From assembly GCA_025504975.1 (NCBI GenBank), contig JANUWI010000001.1:124001-188000 (forward strand): DNA of 64,000 nucleotides. Direction: 5' to 3'. Source of the stretch: Plenodomus lindquistii. Its lineage: Eukaryota > Ascomycota > Dothideomycetes > Pleosporales > Leptosphaeriaceae. Position 1 is the first letter of the stretch. Each line of letters starts with the position of its first letter. Position numbers and translations under genes: made by a program. Positions 24,288 to 35,653 of this stretch are shown here, piece by piece. The notes below the pieces were generated by a model. That model was not told the DNA's origin. It did no database searches and saw nothing but the letters and a program-made list of their open reading frames with translations.

Positions 24288-25186
24288 AATGCGGGATCGC
24301 CTTGCGAAGGCGGCTTGCTTTTTGGGCCTTGAACGACGAGTATACAGATACAGCCCGGGATCAAGACCACCGAATGTTCAATGGGGAGTTTCAATATGAA
24401 CCCGAGAGCCTGGGTAGAAATTGCGCAGCTGGTACCACCATACTGGCGGGTAATCGACGTGTTTATGAATCTTGTACTTATCATCGTTCGCGACACCCCA
24501 GGCAGGCAGGCGTTTGTAAATCCGTAGGCCCACATTGCGCTTCACACGCGTACCTGACAGAATCAAACACTAGCCATCGCCCGTCCATTGAATCTCAAAG
24601 CTTCGTTGTCTGTCCCGCAAACGCTCCTTCTTCACACTAGGACTCCACTGAGATGATCGTACCATTATGGAGGATGTGTAATAGGTTTACGGCGCTCCAC
24701 GGGTAGATAAAGCAAGTGGTTACCGGATAATGTGTGAATTAATGGATATATCCCCAAGAATCATATAATACGTACGTTGAAGTATCCGCTGCCTCATCAT
24801 CCGTCATCTGAGACGGGGAATAAAGGTGTATTTGAGAGTGGAAGGGGGTGTGCAATGTGACCGTAGGTAATGGGTACGGATGGACTTGTTATAAAGAGAA
24901 GCAATAGAGACGCGAAAGGAGAACAGGATATGACAATGGAAGATGATGTGTGGAAAAAATGCGAAAAGTCAGTAAGTAATGCGCACGAATGCCGAAAGAA
25001 AGACTCCCTCAAACGGTATGGTATCATCCTAGCCACGAAAACGAAACAAAACAAACATGCCAAAAGCACCAAACAGTATACATACCAAAACCACCCATCA
25101 CCTCCACCACCACCACCACCACAAAATACCTCAAGGAAGAGAAGAAGCGTCCACGTGACAAATCCACCTACAATACCCACCCCATC
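24288..25186. other. Intergenic, nothing recognised
   Basis: This includes the upstream region of the secreted-protein gene and the 3' flank of the DUF1349 gene. Poly-pyrimidine and CCA/CAC-rich tracts occur near 25090-25130. No credible coding frame was seen. Confidence 0.45.
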
Positions 25187-26038
25187 TCAACCTATCTCCA
25201 ACCCCTCAAACTCGACACACAAATTCCTCCCGGCATAACCCCTCCCCATCCCCCCACCCCTACTCTCCCACATACTCGTCGCTATCCCAAAATTCGCCGG
25301 CCGACTCGCATACACGCCCACTCGTACAGCTTTATCCTCGACACCCCAGAAAAACCACGTCACCTCGCGGAGCTTCTTCCACCCGACGGCATCGTCTTCG
25401 TACCACACCCAGAGTGCATGTCCGATGCGTTCGATTTTTACGCGGAGGTGTAAGCGTGGTGTGTGGTGGGGTGGGAGTGCGGAGAGAGACCAGTCTGCGC
25501 CGTCGGATGTGGCGACGACGGAGGTGGCGTGGCTGGTGTTGTTGCTGTATTCTAGGCCGACTTTTACCCATTTTGAGGAAGGGGGTGGGGGGGTGTAGGG
25601 CGGTGGGGGGGTTTGCGGTCTTTGGGGTGGGGGTTGTGGTTGTGACGTGCCGTTAAAAGTATTAATGTTTGGTGACTGCAATACTGATGGTATCGTGGGT
25701 ATTGACGCCGTAGAATCGTCGTCCAATGTAAGATTTACAACCGCAGGAGCACCAGCCGGTGCAACAACTGGTATTTGTCCCGGCGGCGCACCTGCGAATA
25801 TCACCAAGCCGCCCTGATCCCATTCGAGTTCCCAATCTGCGGATACCGTGACTTCGGCGAAAACAAACGGGTTGCGTAAGGCGGTGTACAGGATCGGGGC
25901 CGTCGATGTGTCTCGCGATGGGGGTTTCCTCCACAAATCGGTATTGGGTGGTGCGGTAAGGGTGAAGGACCCCATCCACTCTGGAACGACATCATTTGAG
26001 ATGTTCAAGGGCGTGAAGGAGGAGCTCGCAGGCGGCAT
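25187..26038 (-). CDS. DUF1349 family (concanavalin-like) protein
   Basis: A single-exon frame of 283 aa was started at the ATG at 26038 (MPPASSSFTPLNIS); an in-frame ATG at 26215 would add 59 aa of unconserved, basic sequence. The first third (EWMGSFTLTAPPNTDLWRKPP, then FVFAEVTVSADWELEWDQGGLVIFAG) and the last third (WVKVGLEYSNNTSHATSVVATSDGADWSL, LRVKIERIGHALWVWYEDD, W-FFWGVEDKAVRVGVYASRP) match DUF1349, a beta-sandwich related to concanavalin-like lectins and to yeast 'regulation of enolase' proteins. A Pro/Gln-rich insert (about residues 140-190) separates them. No signal peptide is seen, so it is probably cytosolic. The biochemical function is unknown. Confidence 0.8.
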   Translation of the reverse strand: MPPASSSFTPLNISNDVVPEWMGSFTLTAPPNTDLWRKPPSRDTSTAPILYTALRNPFVFAEVTVSADWELEWDQGGLVIFAGAPPGQIPVVAPAGAPAVVNLTLDDDSTASIPTIPSVLQSPNINTFNGTSQPQPPPQRPQTPPPPYTPPPPSSKWVKVGLEYSNNTSHATSVVATSDGADWSLSALPPHHTPRLHLRVKIERIGHALWVWYEDDAVGWKKLREVTWFFWGVEDKAVRVGVYASRPANFGIATSMWESRGGGMGRGYAGRNLCVEFEGLEIG

Positions 26039-29000
26039 GATGGATGGTCGGTCTCGGGTCTTTGTGCTCGATGCGCTCGCTGAATAACTAAGGGAGGGTG
26101 GTGTTCGGAGATGTGCTGCTGGGCCAATCTCTCCTTTCCCCAAGGTCCGTGATCGATCGCGTCTGAGTGTAGGTATATATTTCCAGTCGAATACTGTGGC
26201 TCTCCGGTAAAGCAACAGCTTCAGCGCAGATCAAAGCTACCGATTCGTGTACGGTTAATTGTCGATTAGCTCGTGGAGTTGTGTGACTCGGATCGGAAGG
26301 CCCATTCGCTTTGGAGATGGGGGGACCAGGATCTCCACGGGTAAGCAGTGCTGACGCCCCAAATTACCACCACACCAGATCTGCAGAAGGATCGTGAGGC
26401 GCGCGGTTCTTTGGGCCTGTCTGAGCGTCAGCAATTCTGTCAGATGGTCTCTCGAGCGCGCTCATAGCGCCGGACGCTTTTCGTATTGCCGCGCCTCCGC
26501 AATCAATGTTTTGACACAATCGACAAACTGGCGCATTCAACGTCTGGGCAGTTATGCTGCTTACGTCGATTGCACACATGAGTCGAGGTTAATTGGAGTG
26601 ACTTACCCGTATCAATGTCAGAACAATGATCCCGTTGCTGCGGCTCAGTCAATACAAAGGATTTGATCGACTGAAAAAAGCACACGGCAATCAATTGGAT
26701 TCGAGCGAGCATTTACCCATCTAAGCAGTTGTATAAATACTTTTTTTTTGCGGCCTGACGAAGACGTCGTGGTGCTAGCTCTCCGCATACCGCGACTGGT
26801 GCGCTCGTCCAAGCTGAACACGCCCGCCACCGCAAGCAGCCGGCAAGCAAGCGGCCAACAGCTACGCGTCCGCCGGTACCATTGCAGAACGCGACCAAGT
26901 ACCCCTGGCGCTGTGGCGGTCTCTAGAGGATGCCAACAACATGGCAAAGAGTGCATTTGTTGAAAGTGACGATGCCGGATGCGCCTGACAATGTGGAGGC
27001 GGCAGAAAGGACCTGGCGTCCCGCGAAGTCACCGCCCCACGCACCCTGTATTGTGAATGTCATCTCCATTCTGGTTCTACTTCCCAATTCCAATTCTCAA
27101 AGTCGAGGACGTGAAGACACTCATTCACATCAGGCCGAGTGCAGCTCTTGCTGCAAGGATGTTCAATGCCGTGCTTCAGAAGATAGTGTCCGCTGGCAGT
27201 GTGATGTGTTGGTCAGTCCACTCTGTTGCACAATGTCGTGCATCGCAAGGGGCACGCCTTCATGCATGAACGGCAACCTTCATTGGAGGTCTATGGGTCT
27301 TGGTGACATGGACTTGCGCACAATCGCAGCAGGACATGACAACGCCCCGGTAGTGGCTGACGGTAGCATTCCCTATTGCTGCACAGGTATTTGTGTGGGT
27401 TTTCTGCATAGCAGACGAGGCGGTGGTGACGACGGCACATCGATTGCAAGTTCTCGATACGATCAGTCGCGTTGAGCAAGGAGATAGGCGCATTGTGCAG
27501 TAACAAGCATTGCGTTGTTGGAGAAGTAATGGTCCGGGAGACGTTTCGGAAAATAAGTTTTGTGGTTAGTCGTGCGGCTTCAGGTGGGTAGTACTCGTCC
27601 TTCGCAAATCACAACCATGCAATCATCCGCCACATTGTACCTGAACATGCCCTGATGAACCATTCATGAATTTGTGGACCGATAGTGGCTTCAAATACTC
27701 TATATCGCACGCTGTATGCAGACAATATTCGTCTATATCCATATACCGCTACAACGTGACATGTAGTGCCGGACATTTCCATAGCTTGCATCCTCATATT
27801 GTGCAGGTCGGATCCGAAAGTGCATGCTGTACTAAAGTGGCAGTGCGTCCGTTGATTCTCATGACAATCGAGCCTCCGAGAACAACCTCGACAGTGTGCA
27901 CAGCGACGGGAAAGCCTAGTATAGCATAGACTGATCTGATGGGATTATCTGCTGTCGTGCCACTCTGCACATGCAACCGGTATAGGCAGTCCGCCGATCT
28001 CGGTTGCTATCTGCTGGTCAAGAGCTGTGACGGCTCAGCATGCAGCACCGTTGGGCTTATGATGGCAGTGTATGGCTCAAGGTATAATGGACTGCCATCG
28101 GTGTAGAAGCTGTATCCGGCAGAACGATCGCGTCCAAGGTCTGAATTGTCGCGCATGCAATTGCATGAGCAGAACCGCTTGGTAAGTAAGTTCTCAAATA
28201 CGAGATACAGAACTCAAAGCGCAACTTCGAGTCAGCTTTTGAAATAAGTCAAAGCCGATCACCACAAGATCTACAAGTAGGGACTGGGAGCCCAGGACAA
28301 TAGACCACGACTCTTGACCCGCCTGTGAGCGTTCGCACACCCGTATTGAGGAACTGTAAAGAGCGTGCTCAATGGACACTAGAGTGCCAGCTCACGCTGC
28401 CGTGTACACGGCCGTGTCACCAAGGTTGGGCTCTAGATATTGTGACCCAAGAGGTTGACCATCGGAATAGTATCCGCTATCAGGGATATGCATGCCCCCG
28501 ATATTGACTTGAGCTAATGTTTTGTCCAGGCGTCAGTAGTAAGAAGTCGGATGTCAGGACTCGGCAGAGTACTTGGATGCATCGATACACAGACTTACAG
28601 ACCTCTTTCAAGACCGCTGATTGATAACCTAATCGAAATAATTTAAGAGAAGTCGGCTTCGCTCGCTAGCTATGCCAGATGAGCTAGCAGTCTAAGTCGA
28701 GATATCCAGCATGTGCATTCGGCTTGCGATTCGGCTTGGCTGGCAGAGCTCGTATACTGACATGTTTGTAAGCGGAGCGAGGCGGAGCAAGTAGCAACGT
28801 CGGTGAACTCGGACGTGATCGCAGTCATACCTGCAAATCGACTGGCGCAAAGTATCCAGTGATCTGCGCACTCTACTTTATGACAGTCCATGGTAAGAGC
28901 AATCGAAATGGTAAAGTTTGAGTTTCTTGGCCATGGAAACAGCCGCACCCTCTCACATGCCAAATTGAGTGATCGAGCATTGCACTCTGCATACATTAGC

Positions 29001-29723
29001 AGGTATTTCTAGAGATATGCACAAGTATGGCTCGTCACAAGCCAAACATGCATTTTATTGGACAGCTGGTTTGTCGTACGATTTTTGAGTTGCGGTTTCC
29101 TGGAACGGTGAGGGGATTGATCGACATACCAGGATAACCTGGGATGTAGTAGTGGTATCGGAGATCGGCTCTGACCAATAGAGCAGGTGACCCCGAAATG
29201 CGGGATCAATACAATGCGAAACCAATGGGAGTGTCCAAAATAAGAAAAAAAAAAAGCTGACTCGTGTAAAGTGCTCCGGATGATACATTGTTTTGGTGCC
29301 GTGGGTAGATGTTAGGTTAGGCTTTTGGGGTTAGGTGGGATCGCACTGATCACAATCGCGGCTTCGCCTTCGAGACCAAAGCGATCACATAAGAAAAGAT
29401 TCACGCGTGACGTGAGTACAGTAAGTTGGGAGTGGCGATAGCCGGGATCGACGCGTGTGCATCTCAAGAATTGAGTCAGTCAAGGCAATGTTGCCGAACG
29501 GATGATCACGAGGAGATCCTGGTATGGTTCCCGAGCAAGATCCTTTCATCCCGAGCAATGGAGATAAACTACTCTGGCAAGGGCAGGCGAGGGTCCTACC
29601 GGGAGTAACTGTAAGCGAAGACACCAACGATGAACCAAAGTTGCAGCAGTGCCACACGTTTCCACTCCTCAAGAGCAGGATGGACAGGTGTGCTCATACT
29701 ACTGTCAGCTATAGCTCGGGAAA
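26039..29723. other. 3.7-kb gene-poor region
   Basis: No coding region is supportable. The longest frame (26930-27475, plus, 181 codons) is Cys/Ser-rich but has no start context, signal, domain or splice partner. Base composition is near 50% GC with scattered AT-rich patches, and no terminal repeats or transposase motifs were recognised. Confidence 0.5.
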
Positions 29724-29930
29724 GTGTTTCGCAAAAGAGGTGCTTGTCTGAGTAAGAATTGGACAGAATCCTTCGCTTGGGCGTTACTCGCAACAAATGT
29801 TATCACTTTGGTCGTAGTGGCTGTCGTAGCCTTACTGCAGGCACATTGCCGGGATCGTGAACGCAGCACACCTGTCAAGAAAGGGGAGGTGACCGTGGCC
29901 ATGAACCGGTATGAGTCTGGCGAAGAATAA
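29724..29930 (+). CDS. Possible exon of a small single-pass membrane protein
   Basis: A 68-codon frame contains a clear membrane helix (WALLATNVITLVVVAVVALLQ) followed by a charged tail (HCRDRERSTPVKKGEVTVAMNRYESGEE). Upstream frames on the same strand (from about 29524) could be spliced onto it, for example at the AG at 29775-29776, but I cannot fix the structure. It may be the last exon of an unannotated gene or chance. It ends 68 bp from the convergent methyltransferase stop. Confidence 0.28.
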   Translation: MFRKRGACLSKNWTESFAWALLATNVITLVVVAVVALLQAHCRDRERSTPVKKGEVTVAMNRYESGEE

Positions 29931-29997
29931 CGGGATATGCAGGAACACGATGGGCGCCCTACGCGAACCGTCCAGAATCCGGTTCAGTACTATAGGA

Positions 29998-30990
29998 CTA
30001 AGCTCTGCGATATATGTTGATGCGGCGCGGTAGTGCTTCTGAGGTAGCACAACGGTTAAGTCCCACGTCTGCGAGGAGCTCGTCGAATGACGTCTCCGGA
30101 CGGTAATGTAGAGATTGCATATTTTGAATGTAGTGTGGAGCTGTATTCGGGCGAACAGCCTTCTCATACGAATCCCAAGTCTGCAATTCGATAATGAGAT
30201 GTCCCCCAGCTTTTAGCGACGAGGAGCATTTTGCAAAGAACCGCTGTAGACCCTCGTCCAGATGTTCGAGATGAATCCACTTGATAACGGAGAGGGCCAG
30301 AATCACATCGTATGGTCCTGAAACTTCTTGGCCAGACGAAGTGACCCAGTCTGCAGAATGAAACTTGACACTGGGCCAGTTTGCAAGAGTCGACGTGAGC
30401 GTTGGCTTGGAAGAAGCTTCGCTCGCAGGCTCAATACGGTAACCATGAGTGAGCACGGCCGATATTGGGTAGTAGTCAACCGCGCGTTGTGCATCCTGCG
30501 TGGGAGGTCGTGCGCGGCAGGCACGGAGTGCTAGCAGCTTTTGGGCTTGTTTGACCAGGTTTGGGTCGATGTCGACTCCTGTGACGGTAGCGGCAGCGAA
30601 ATCGAATGCTGGGAATATATCAATATCGAGAATGCAGAGTAATAGTCGCTTAGAGAAATAGCAGGGATATCCCTCCTACACTTACCCAGTTGGCAAGACA
30701 CGGTGCCCGCATTGCAGCCGATGTCCAGACAATGCTTGGCTGTAAAGATGTGTGGGATCAGCGCCGCAAGTAAATTCAGGCGGGGGTCAAGAACGTGTGT
30801 GGCCAAGCCTGGTTGTCTGGATGGACCACTATAGTCTGTAGGCGGGAGCAAAGCGTGCTGTCAGCACATGACAATAGACGTGGTCCAGGGCAGTGGTTGC
30901 CGGGCAGAGTCGGCTTCCCATCAGGCGTATGGGACGATTTTGGCGTTGATGGACGCCCGACTTACCCGAATAGTTGCCCCAAGTTGTCAT
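29998..30990 (-). CDS. Bin3/MePCE-type RNA methyltransferase
   Basis: Three exons: 30990-30966, 30835-30686, 30608-29998 (261 aa). Introns are 130 and 77 bp with GT-AG ends. The class-I methyltransferase fold is visible: motif I LDIGCNAGTVS, the acidic loop GVDIDPNLV, then the Bin3 hallmark YDVILALSVIKWIHLEHLDEGLQRFF and GGHLIIELQTWDSY, with the C-terminal YRPETSFDELLADVGL. Bin3/BCDIN3 enzymes O-methylate the 5' gamma-phosphate of RNAs. In animals the substrate is 7SK; the fission yeast homologue (Bmc1) associates with telomerase and U6 RNA. The N-terminus MTTWGNYSDYSG resembles the family start (GNY-x-YY). The protein is shorter than animal MePCE, as is usual for fungi, and nuclear action is inferred. 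Confidence 0.88.
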
Positions 30991-31774
30991 GACTGCAGGC
31001 TCAGTGCTGTTTTGGGCGGAGATGCAGAAGGAGACTGGGGGTGAGTCGGGTGTGAGCCGTGGTGGAGCTTGTCAGAACGGTACACCTAACGGGGGACGAG
31101 GAGGTGGTCGAGTGGCGAGGTGATTCATGCGGCGTGGACAGCAGCGCGGCTGGTGGTTGGTGGTTTTGTGTTTTGGGGGGGCAAGCGGGACGGGCGGTGA
31201 GAGATGCGAGGTGAGAGGTGAGAGGTGAGTGGTGAGTGGTGAAGGAGGGCTGGAGAGGATGAGTGGAGTGGAGCGTGATCCCTGGCGCGGCAGGTGCCCT
31301 CGACGACATGTTGGTGTTGGAGCCACTCGTTAGTGGCAACCACACCCAAAACCAACGACGGACCAGGAGCAGAGTCGACGACCAACGGTGGAGCTGGGAG
31401 ATATGGTCTCGAGACGAGGCATGGGCAAGTTGCAAATGGGCAAATACGCCGCCTGCCGTGGTACAGAGGAGCTGGCCAGTGCAGGGAGGTGCGGCAGCGC
31501 ATGTACCTGCGCCGAAAGCGTGCGGGTAGCAAGAGGTTTTGGTTAGCATTCGCTCCAAGCGACACATGCAGGGATTGAATAGGGACATGGACATGTCATT
31601 GTTAGGCGGAACCTGCCAGGGTTGCAGTGTAACGCTGGTCAAGGCCATGGCAGCAAGAAAAGGACCGCACTGCCCGGCTGGTAAACGACGCACAGAAGAG
31701 TGGTTCCACGGCGCTCGATTGCCCATGACTTTCGCGGCGACCTTGTTCAGTGGGCCTGTCTGCATGGGCGTAGA

Positions 31775-31816
31775 TATGTACTCTACAGTATGTACTCTAC
31801 AGTATGTACTCTACAG
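31775..31816. repeat. 14-bp tandem repeat, three perfect copies
   Basis: The unit tatgtactctacag is repeated three times without change. It is followed by the related tactctacatactctactgt and a TATATAAG box about 30 bp further on. Confidence 0.9.
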
Positions 31817-32264
31817 TACTCTACATACTCTACTGTGTATTGTATATAAGTGTAGTCTTGCAGCGTGGATGCGGCAGAGGGAGTGGTGAGCAAATGCTCA
31901 AGTCCAACTGCCGCAAGCAACATCAGGCGCCATGTCTCGTCTCGCAGTGGGCGGTGACGGGTAGCTGGATGGGCGCCGTGTGTCTTAACGTGAGGTGTTA
32001 TAACGACAACGGCGGCGTCGCGCAATGTACTGTGTGCCCCCCTTGGGCAAGCGCACGCCACCAACCAGCCCTGGCGGCCGCGTCCGTCACAGCTGAGTCC
32101 GGTATCCAGGTGAGGGAAGGGGGCTGTCTCATGTCATGGGCGCTGCACGTCGCGCAGGCATCCAAAACCCCGGAAATGGGCAACGGCTGTGAGTGGCCTG
32201 CGCTGGGTTTGGGCGTTTTGGCCCGCTCTCCGCTCCACAGGCCCAAGTTGGAACGTACATATGT

Positions 32265-32440
32265 ACAGGCTGGACAGGCTGGAGTCGCTGGACAGTGGAC
32301 TGTGGACAGGCTGGCCGGCGGGGGGGCCCAGCTGGCAGCGCAGCGCGGAGGGCGGGCGACACAGCCAGAGATGGCTTTTAGCCGCTGCCGTGGATAGGCT
32401 CAGGCGCAGGCTGGTCGGGCGGGACAGGCTGGACAGGCTC
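32265..32440. repeat. Interspersed GGACAGGCT motifs
   Basis: The motif ctggacaggct or close variants recurs at least five times in about 175 bp, in two groups, at irregular spacing. It could be a degenerate minisatellite or a cluster of factor sites. Confidence 0.5.
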
Positions 32441-33523
32441 AAAGATGGATCACGACGACGACTGCGTTGCAACCGTCGGTCAACCTCTGTGCCGCCCCTC
32501 GCAGCTGCGCAGGCCTCGGCGCACGCTTCGCAATGCTACGCTACCTACTTCTGCTATTACGTCGGCCGTGGGCGCACTCTGGCGTATTGCTCCATATTGG
32601 CTGCCGCCGGGTTACAGCGTGCGACCCCCTGGCCCCTCCTGATTCGAAACACCCTGCTGCCCGCCTGCGAGTCTGTCTCTCTTTTATCCGGCAGACGTTG
32701 GACCACGAGAGCATTTGCTCGATGCTCGACGATTAGCTGTATTCTTCATCCCCATGGCCCCGGTATCATCATCCCGGTACATGTACAAACAGCAACCACC
32801 ACAACAGAGTGCGAGCATATAGAGTACTGCTGTAGACTCTGGCTACGTAGCCACCCACATAAAGTACATAACAGACACTGATATCGACATTGAGAATCTG
32901 GGGTCTGCCGCGCCAGGCTCCACCCATTGCGCCGCCTCATCGCTGCCCTGGCCTGCCCTGGCCTGCTCGCCCTCGTAGGTACAAAGTAATCCATGTACAT
33001 GTACTGTGTAGACTTGGTTAGTCCTGGCTGGCCCATTTTATGCTCCGAGCCGGCTGCTGCCATCCTGCCCTGCCATCCTGACTTGCGAGTGCGGCAGGGT
33101 TGTTCTGGCGGCGCACCCCCGTCCGCAACCTCTTCTCTCCCGGGCGGCCGTTGTTTTAAGGCGTCTGAGCGCGCCTCCACCCAACGTCGCCGTTACTGCT
33201 TTCACGCACCCGCCGCGGCGATCGGGCTGCTGGCGATCCAGATACGTGCAGGCCCGCCTACAAGGGCACGCTGAACTATAAACCTCTTGCGCCGCCACAC
33301 TCCAGCCAGTGCCCGCATTCCTGACGTCCTGTCCAACACTGCACCACTCCCTGGCGCCCCCAATTTGCAAAAGAGCCTCCGAACTGAACACAAGTACTGC
33401 TCCCAATGCGGCTTCGTGCATCGTGTCCTGGTTCGGGCAAATAATAACACACGCATGTCCCAACCACCTCTTCCTCCTCCTCCGTCGCTCCCTCTGCCAA
33501 CCTCCTCTCGCTCGTCTCCAGAC

Positions 33524-33943
33524 ATGACCGAAACTCAGAAGCTGCCCGTCTTCTCCCCGCCCGGTTTCCTGGATTATCCCCATCGTCGACTGCCCCCACT
33601 TGACCAGCTCAAACCACTAGACATCCCCCCCAGCGCTGTACCACCACGGTCGGACCACCAATTCCGCTCACCCATCAACACCCAACTGCCTTCAATTCAC
33701 TCGGGTCTTGCTTCACGCCACGACTACCACCAACCCGCCACAGTCCACAGGCCTGCAGCACCCGTTGAAAAGCTACTGCAGCAACCAAATCCATATACCC
33801 CACCCCACTCAAATCCGCCGTATTCCCCGCAACAATATGGTCCATCAATCTCGCCGCGCTCCGAGTTCGATAACAGAGGACCACGGAGGCTAACCGAGCA
33901 TCGTTATCCTTACGAGGAGCCCCGCCATGTCCCGCACCATCAT

Positions 33944-33996
<53 letters not shown>

Positions 33997-35047
33997 ACAT
34001 CCACACCCACATCCACAATCACATGCTCATGCACAGCCACATCTGCATCCACAAGCACATCACCAACATGAGCCACCATATTCGTCCCTTGCATCCCCAG
34101 GAGAGCACTCGCAGCAAAGAGCATACGCCCCGCTTCCGTCACCTGGATACACGCCAAGCTATGCGTCAAGCAGTACTCCATTCCGAGGATCGGTTGGTTC
34201 GCTGCCACACTCACAGCGCGGTTCAATAGCGGCTCCCTTGGGCCCGGTTGCCTATACCGAGCCTGCAGCTGCAGCCCCTCCGCCCCGAAAACAGTCACGC
34301 GCGATCCCGCTACCAGGATCCATACCTCAACCCGTGTACAATGAGCAGTTGTAAGTATTAGCTCAAAAAGCGAAACCAAAATCTCTGCTAACGTCGTACA
34401 GAAATCTCAACTACGAGCTCCGTGTGCGCCAACAACCAATAGCGGCTCGGGCATGCGGATTTGGTGAACGCGATCGAAGAGTTATAGATCCTCCTCCAAT
34501 CATCCAGCTATTGGTAACAGATCCAAAGACTGGTGCAGCAGAGCCAGAAGAGCTTCGCTATTCGCTGAATGTGGTCCATTGCACCTTGTGGAATGCAGAA
34601 GGCACAAATGAAGAGACTGCCCTCATACAGCCGGATCGACGAACGACGCGGAGACTGATGGGTCAGCTGGTAGCATCACCATCCGTTGCAAAGGACGAAC
34701 ACGACATTGAAGGCTGCTTCTTCTGCTTCCCAGATTTGTCATGCCGCACACATGGGAAATACCGACTTCGATTCGTACTCATGCGCATCGATCCCATGAA
34801 CCTTCACGTTGGTGGATTTTCCCCAATCCTCACCGAGGTCCTAAGCGATGTCTTCACTGTGTACACGGCCAAAGATTTCCCCGGTATGCGACCCAGCAGT
34901 GCTCTGACAAGGGCCCTCAAGCTGCAAGGTTGCAACATTCAAGTGAAGAAGGGCAACGAGAAGGCTCTAGCACGTAAGAGGCTCACCACAAGCCAAGAAC
35001 ACGACAGTATTGACGACGAGGAACAAAAGCGCCGTCGCAGGGACTAA
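33524..35047 (+). CDS. Velvet-domain developmental regulator
   Basis: Two exons, 33524-34350 and 34402-35047, are joined by a 51-bp intron (TT|GTAAGT...CTAAC...CAG), giving 490 aa. The C-terminal half is a velvet domain: LNYELRVRQQPIAARACGFGERDRRVIDPPPI, then a LYR-like core, GCFFCFPDLSCRTHGKYRLRF and SDVFTVYTAKDFPGMRPSSALT. Velvet proteins are NF-kB-like DNA-binding regulators that couple light, spore development and secondary metabolism. The domain is not split as in VelB, so VelC or VosA type is more likely; I do not assign a symbol. The N-terminus is disordered, Pro-rich, with about 18 consecutive Gln (33944-33997) and a His/Gln-rich stretch. The C-terminal basic run (KRRRRD) could be a nuclear signal. 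The start could instead be the in-frame ATG at 33455. Confidence 0.9.
33944..33997 (+). repeat. CAG/CAA microsatellite encoding poly-Gln
   Basis: Eighteen consecutive glutamine codons, mostly CAG with CAA at the ends, lie in the velvet regulator's disordered N-terminus, followed by His-Pro/His-Gln repeats. Being trinucleotide, length changes preserve frame. Confidence 0.9.
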
Positions 35048-35653
35048 ACACCCACGTCCTTGAACCAATACTGCACCTTCGTCTCGTTCCTTGGCATCAT
35101 CATCTATTACACTACAGGCTGCATAGTTAATATTCGGGAATGACTGGAGCATTTATTTTTTTGCAGGTATTCCAACTTGGGCATCCTTAACGACATTATG
35201 AACGACTCATACCTTTCCTGTTTGTATAGCTGGGCAGAACGGCTGTGTCTGCTAGTTGTGTTGCAGCGTGCGCATAGTATTTGGCGCGGCTATACAGATG
35301 AGGTCGCCAGATTTTTGTACGGTGGGCTTTGGTGTAATGCATTTCTGATCAGCTGGGTGGGTTGAGCACGATACCAATTGATAGCATGTATTTTGAAATG
35401 ATGGAGCGAAAGGCTTTTCCACGCATGACCGCTGTGCTTGCTGACGGGTGGGTGACGTGGAGCGATGTAGTGGAGGACATGGGATTGCCTCGAAGGAAGA
35501 CGAGGCGCAGGCTTGCACGGCACTAGCGAGCGGGCCCCACTTCTGCGCGGCAGGGGTCCCTGCGCTACCACTTGATTTTCTTTCACGCGCCGTGAAATTC
35601 AGAGTTTCTTTCCTTCCCCTTCCCCACATCAGACTCAGGCACTGAAAGCAATC
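35048..35653. other. Intergenic / CTP synthase promoter
   Basis: This lies between the velvet stop and the CTP synthase start. A C/T-rich tract (about 35575-35640) directly precedes the ATG. No gene is seen. Confidence 0.45.

Larger units (their letters stand above)
30991..33523. promoter_or_regulatory. Long upstream region of the velvet gene
   Basis: About 2.5 kb without a supportable gene lies between the divergent methyltransferase and velvet starts. It contains a 14-bp tandem repeat (31775-31816), a TATATAAG box near 31845, repeated GGACAGGCT motifs (about 32265-32440) and C/T-rich tracts near the velvet start. Long, structured upstream regions are typical of fungal developmental regulators, so much of this is probably promoter and 5' leader. 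No individual factor site is claimed. Confidence 0.45.

Noticed and set aside
20467..26215. Squalene epoxidase and the two following genes considered as a biosynthetic gene cluster
   Set aside because: Only squalene epoxidase is metabolic. No synthase, P450 or transporter adjoins it, so this is ordinary sterol housekeeping.
26930..27475. A 181-codon plus-strand frame, Cys/Ser-rich
   Set aside because: It has no signal peptide, domain, splice partner or codon bias like the real genes, and it sits alone in a gene-poor region.
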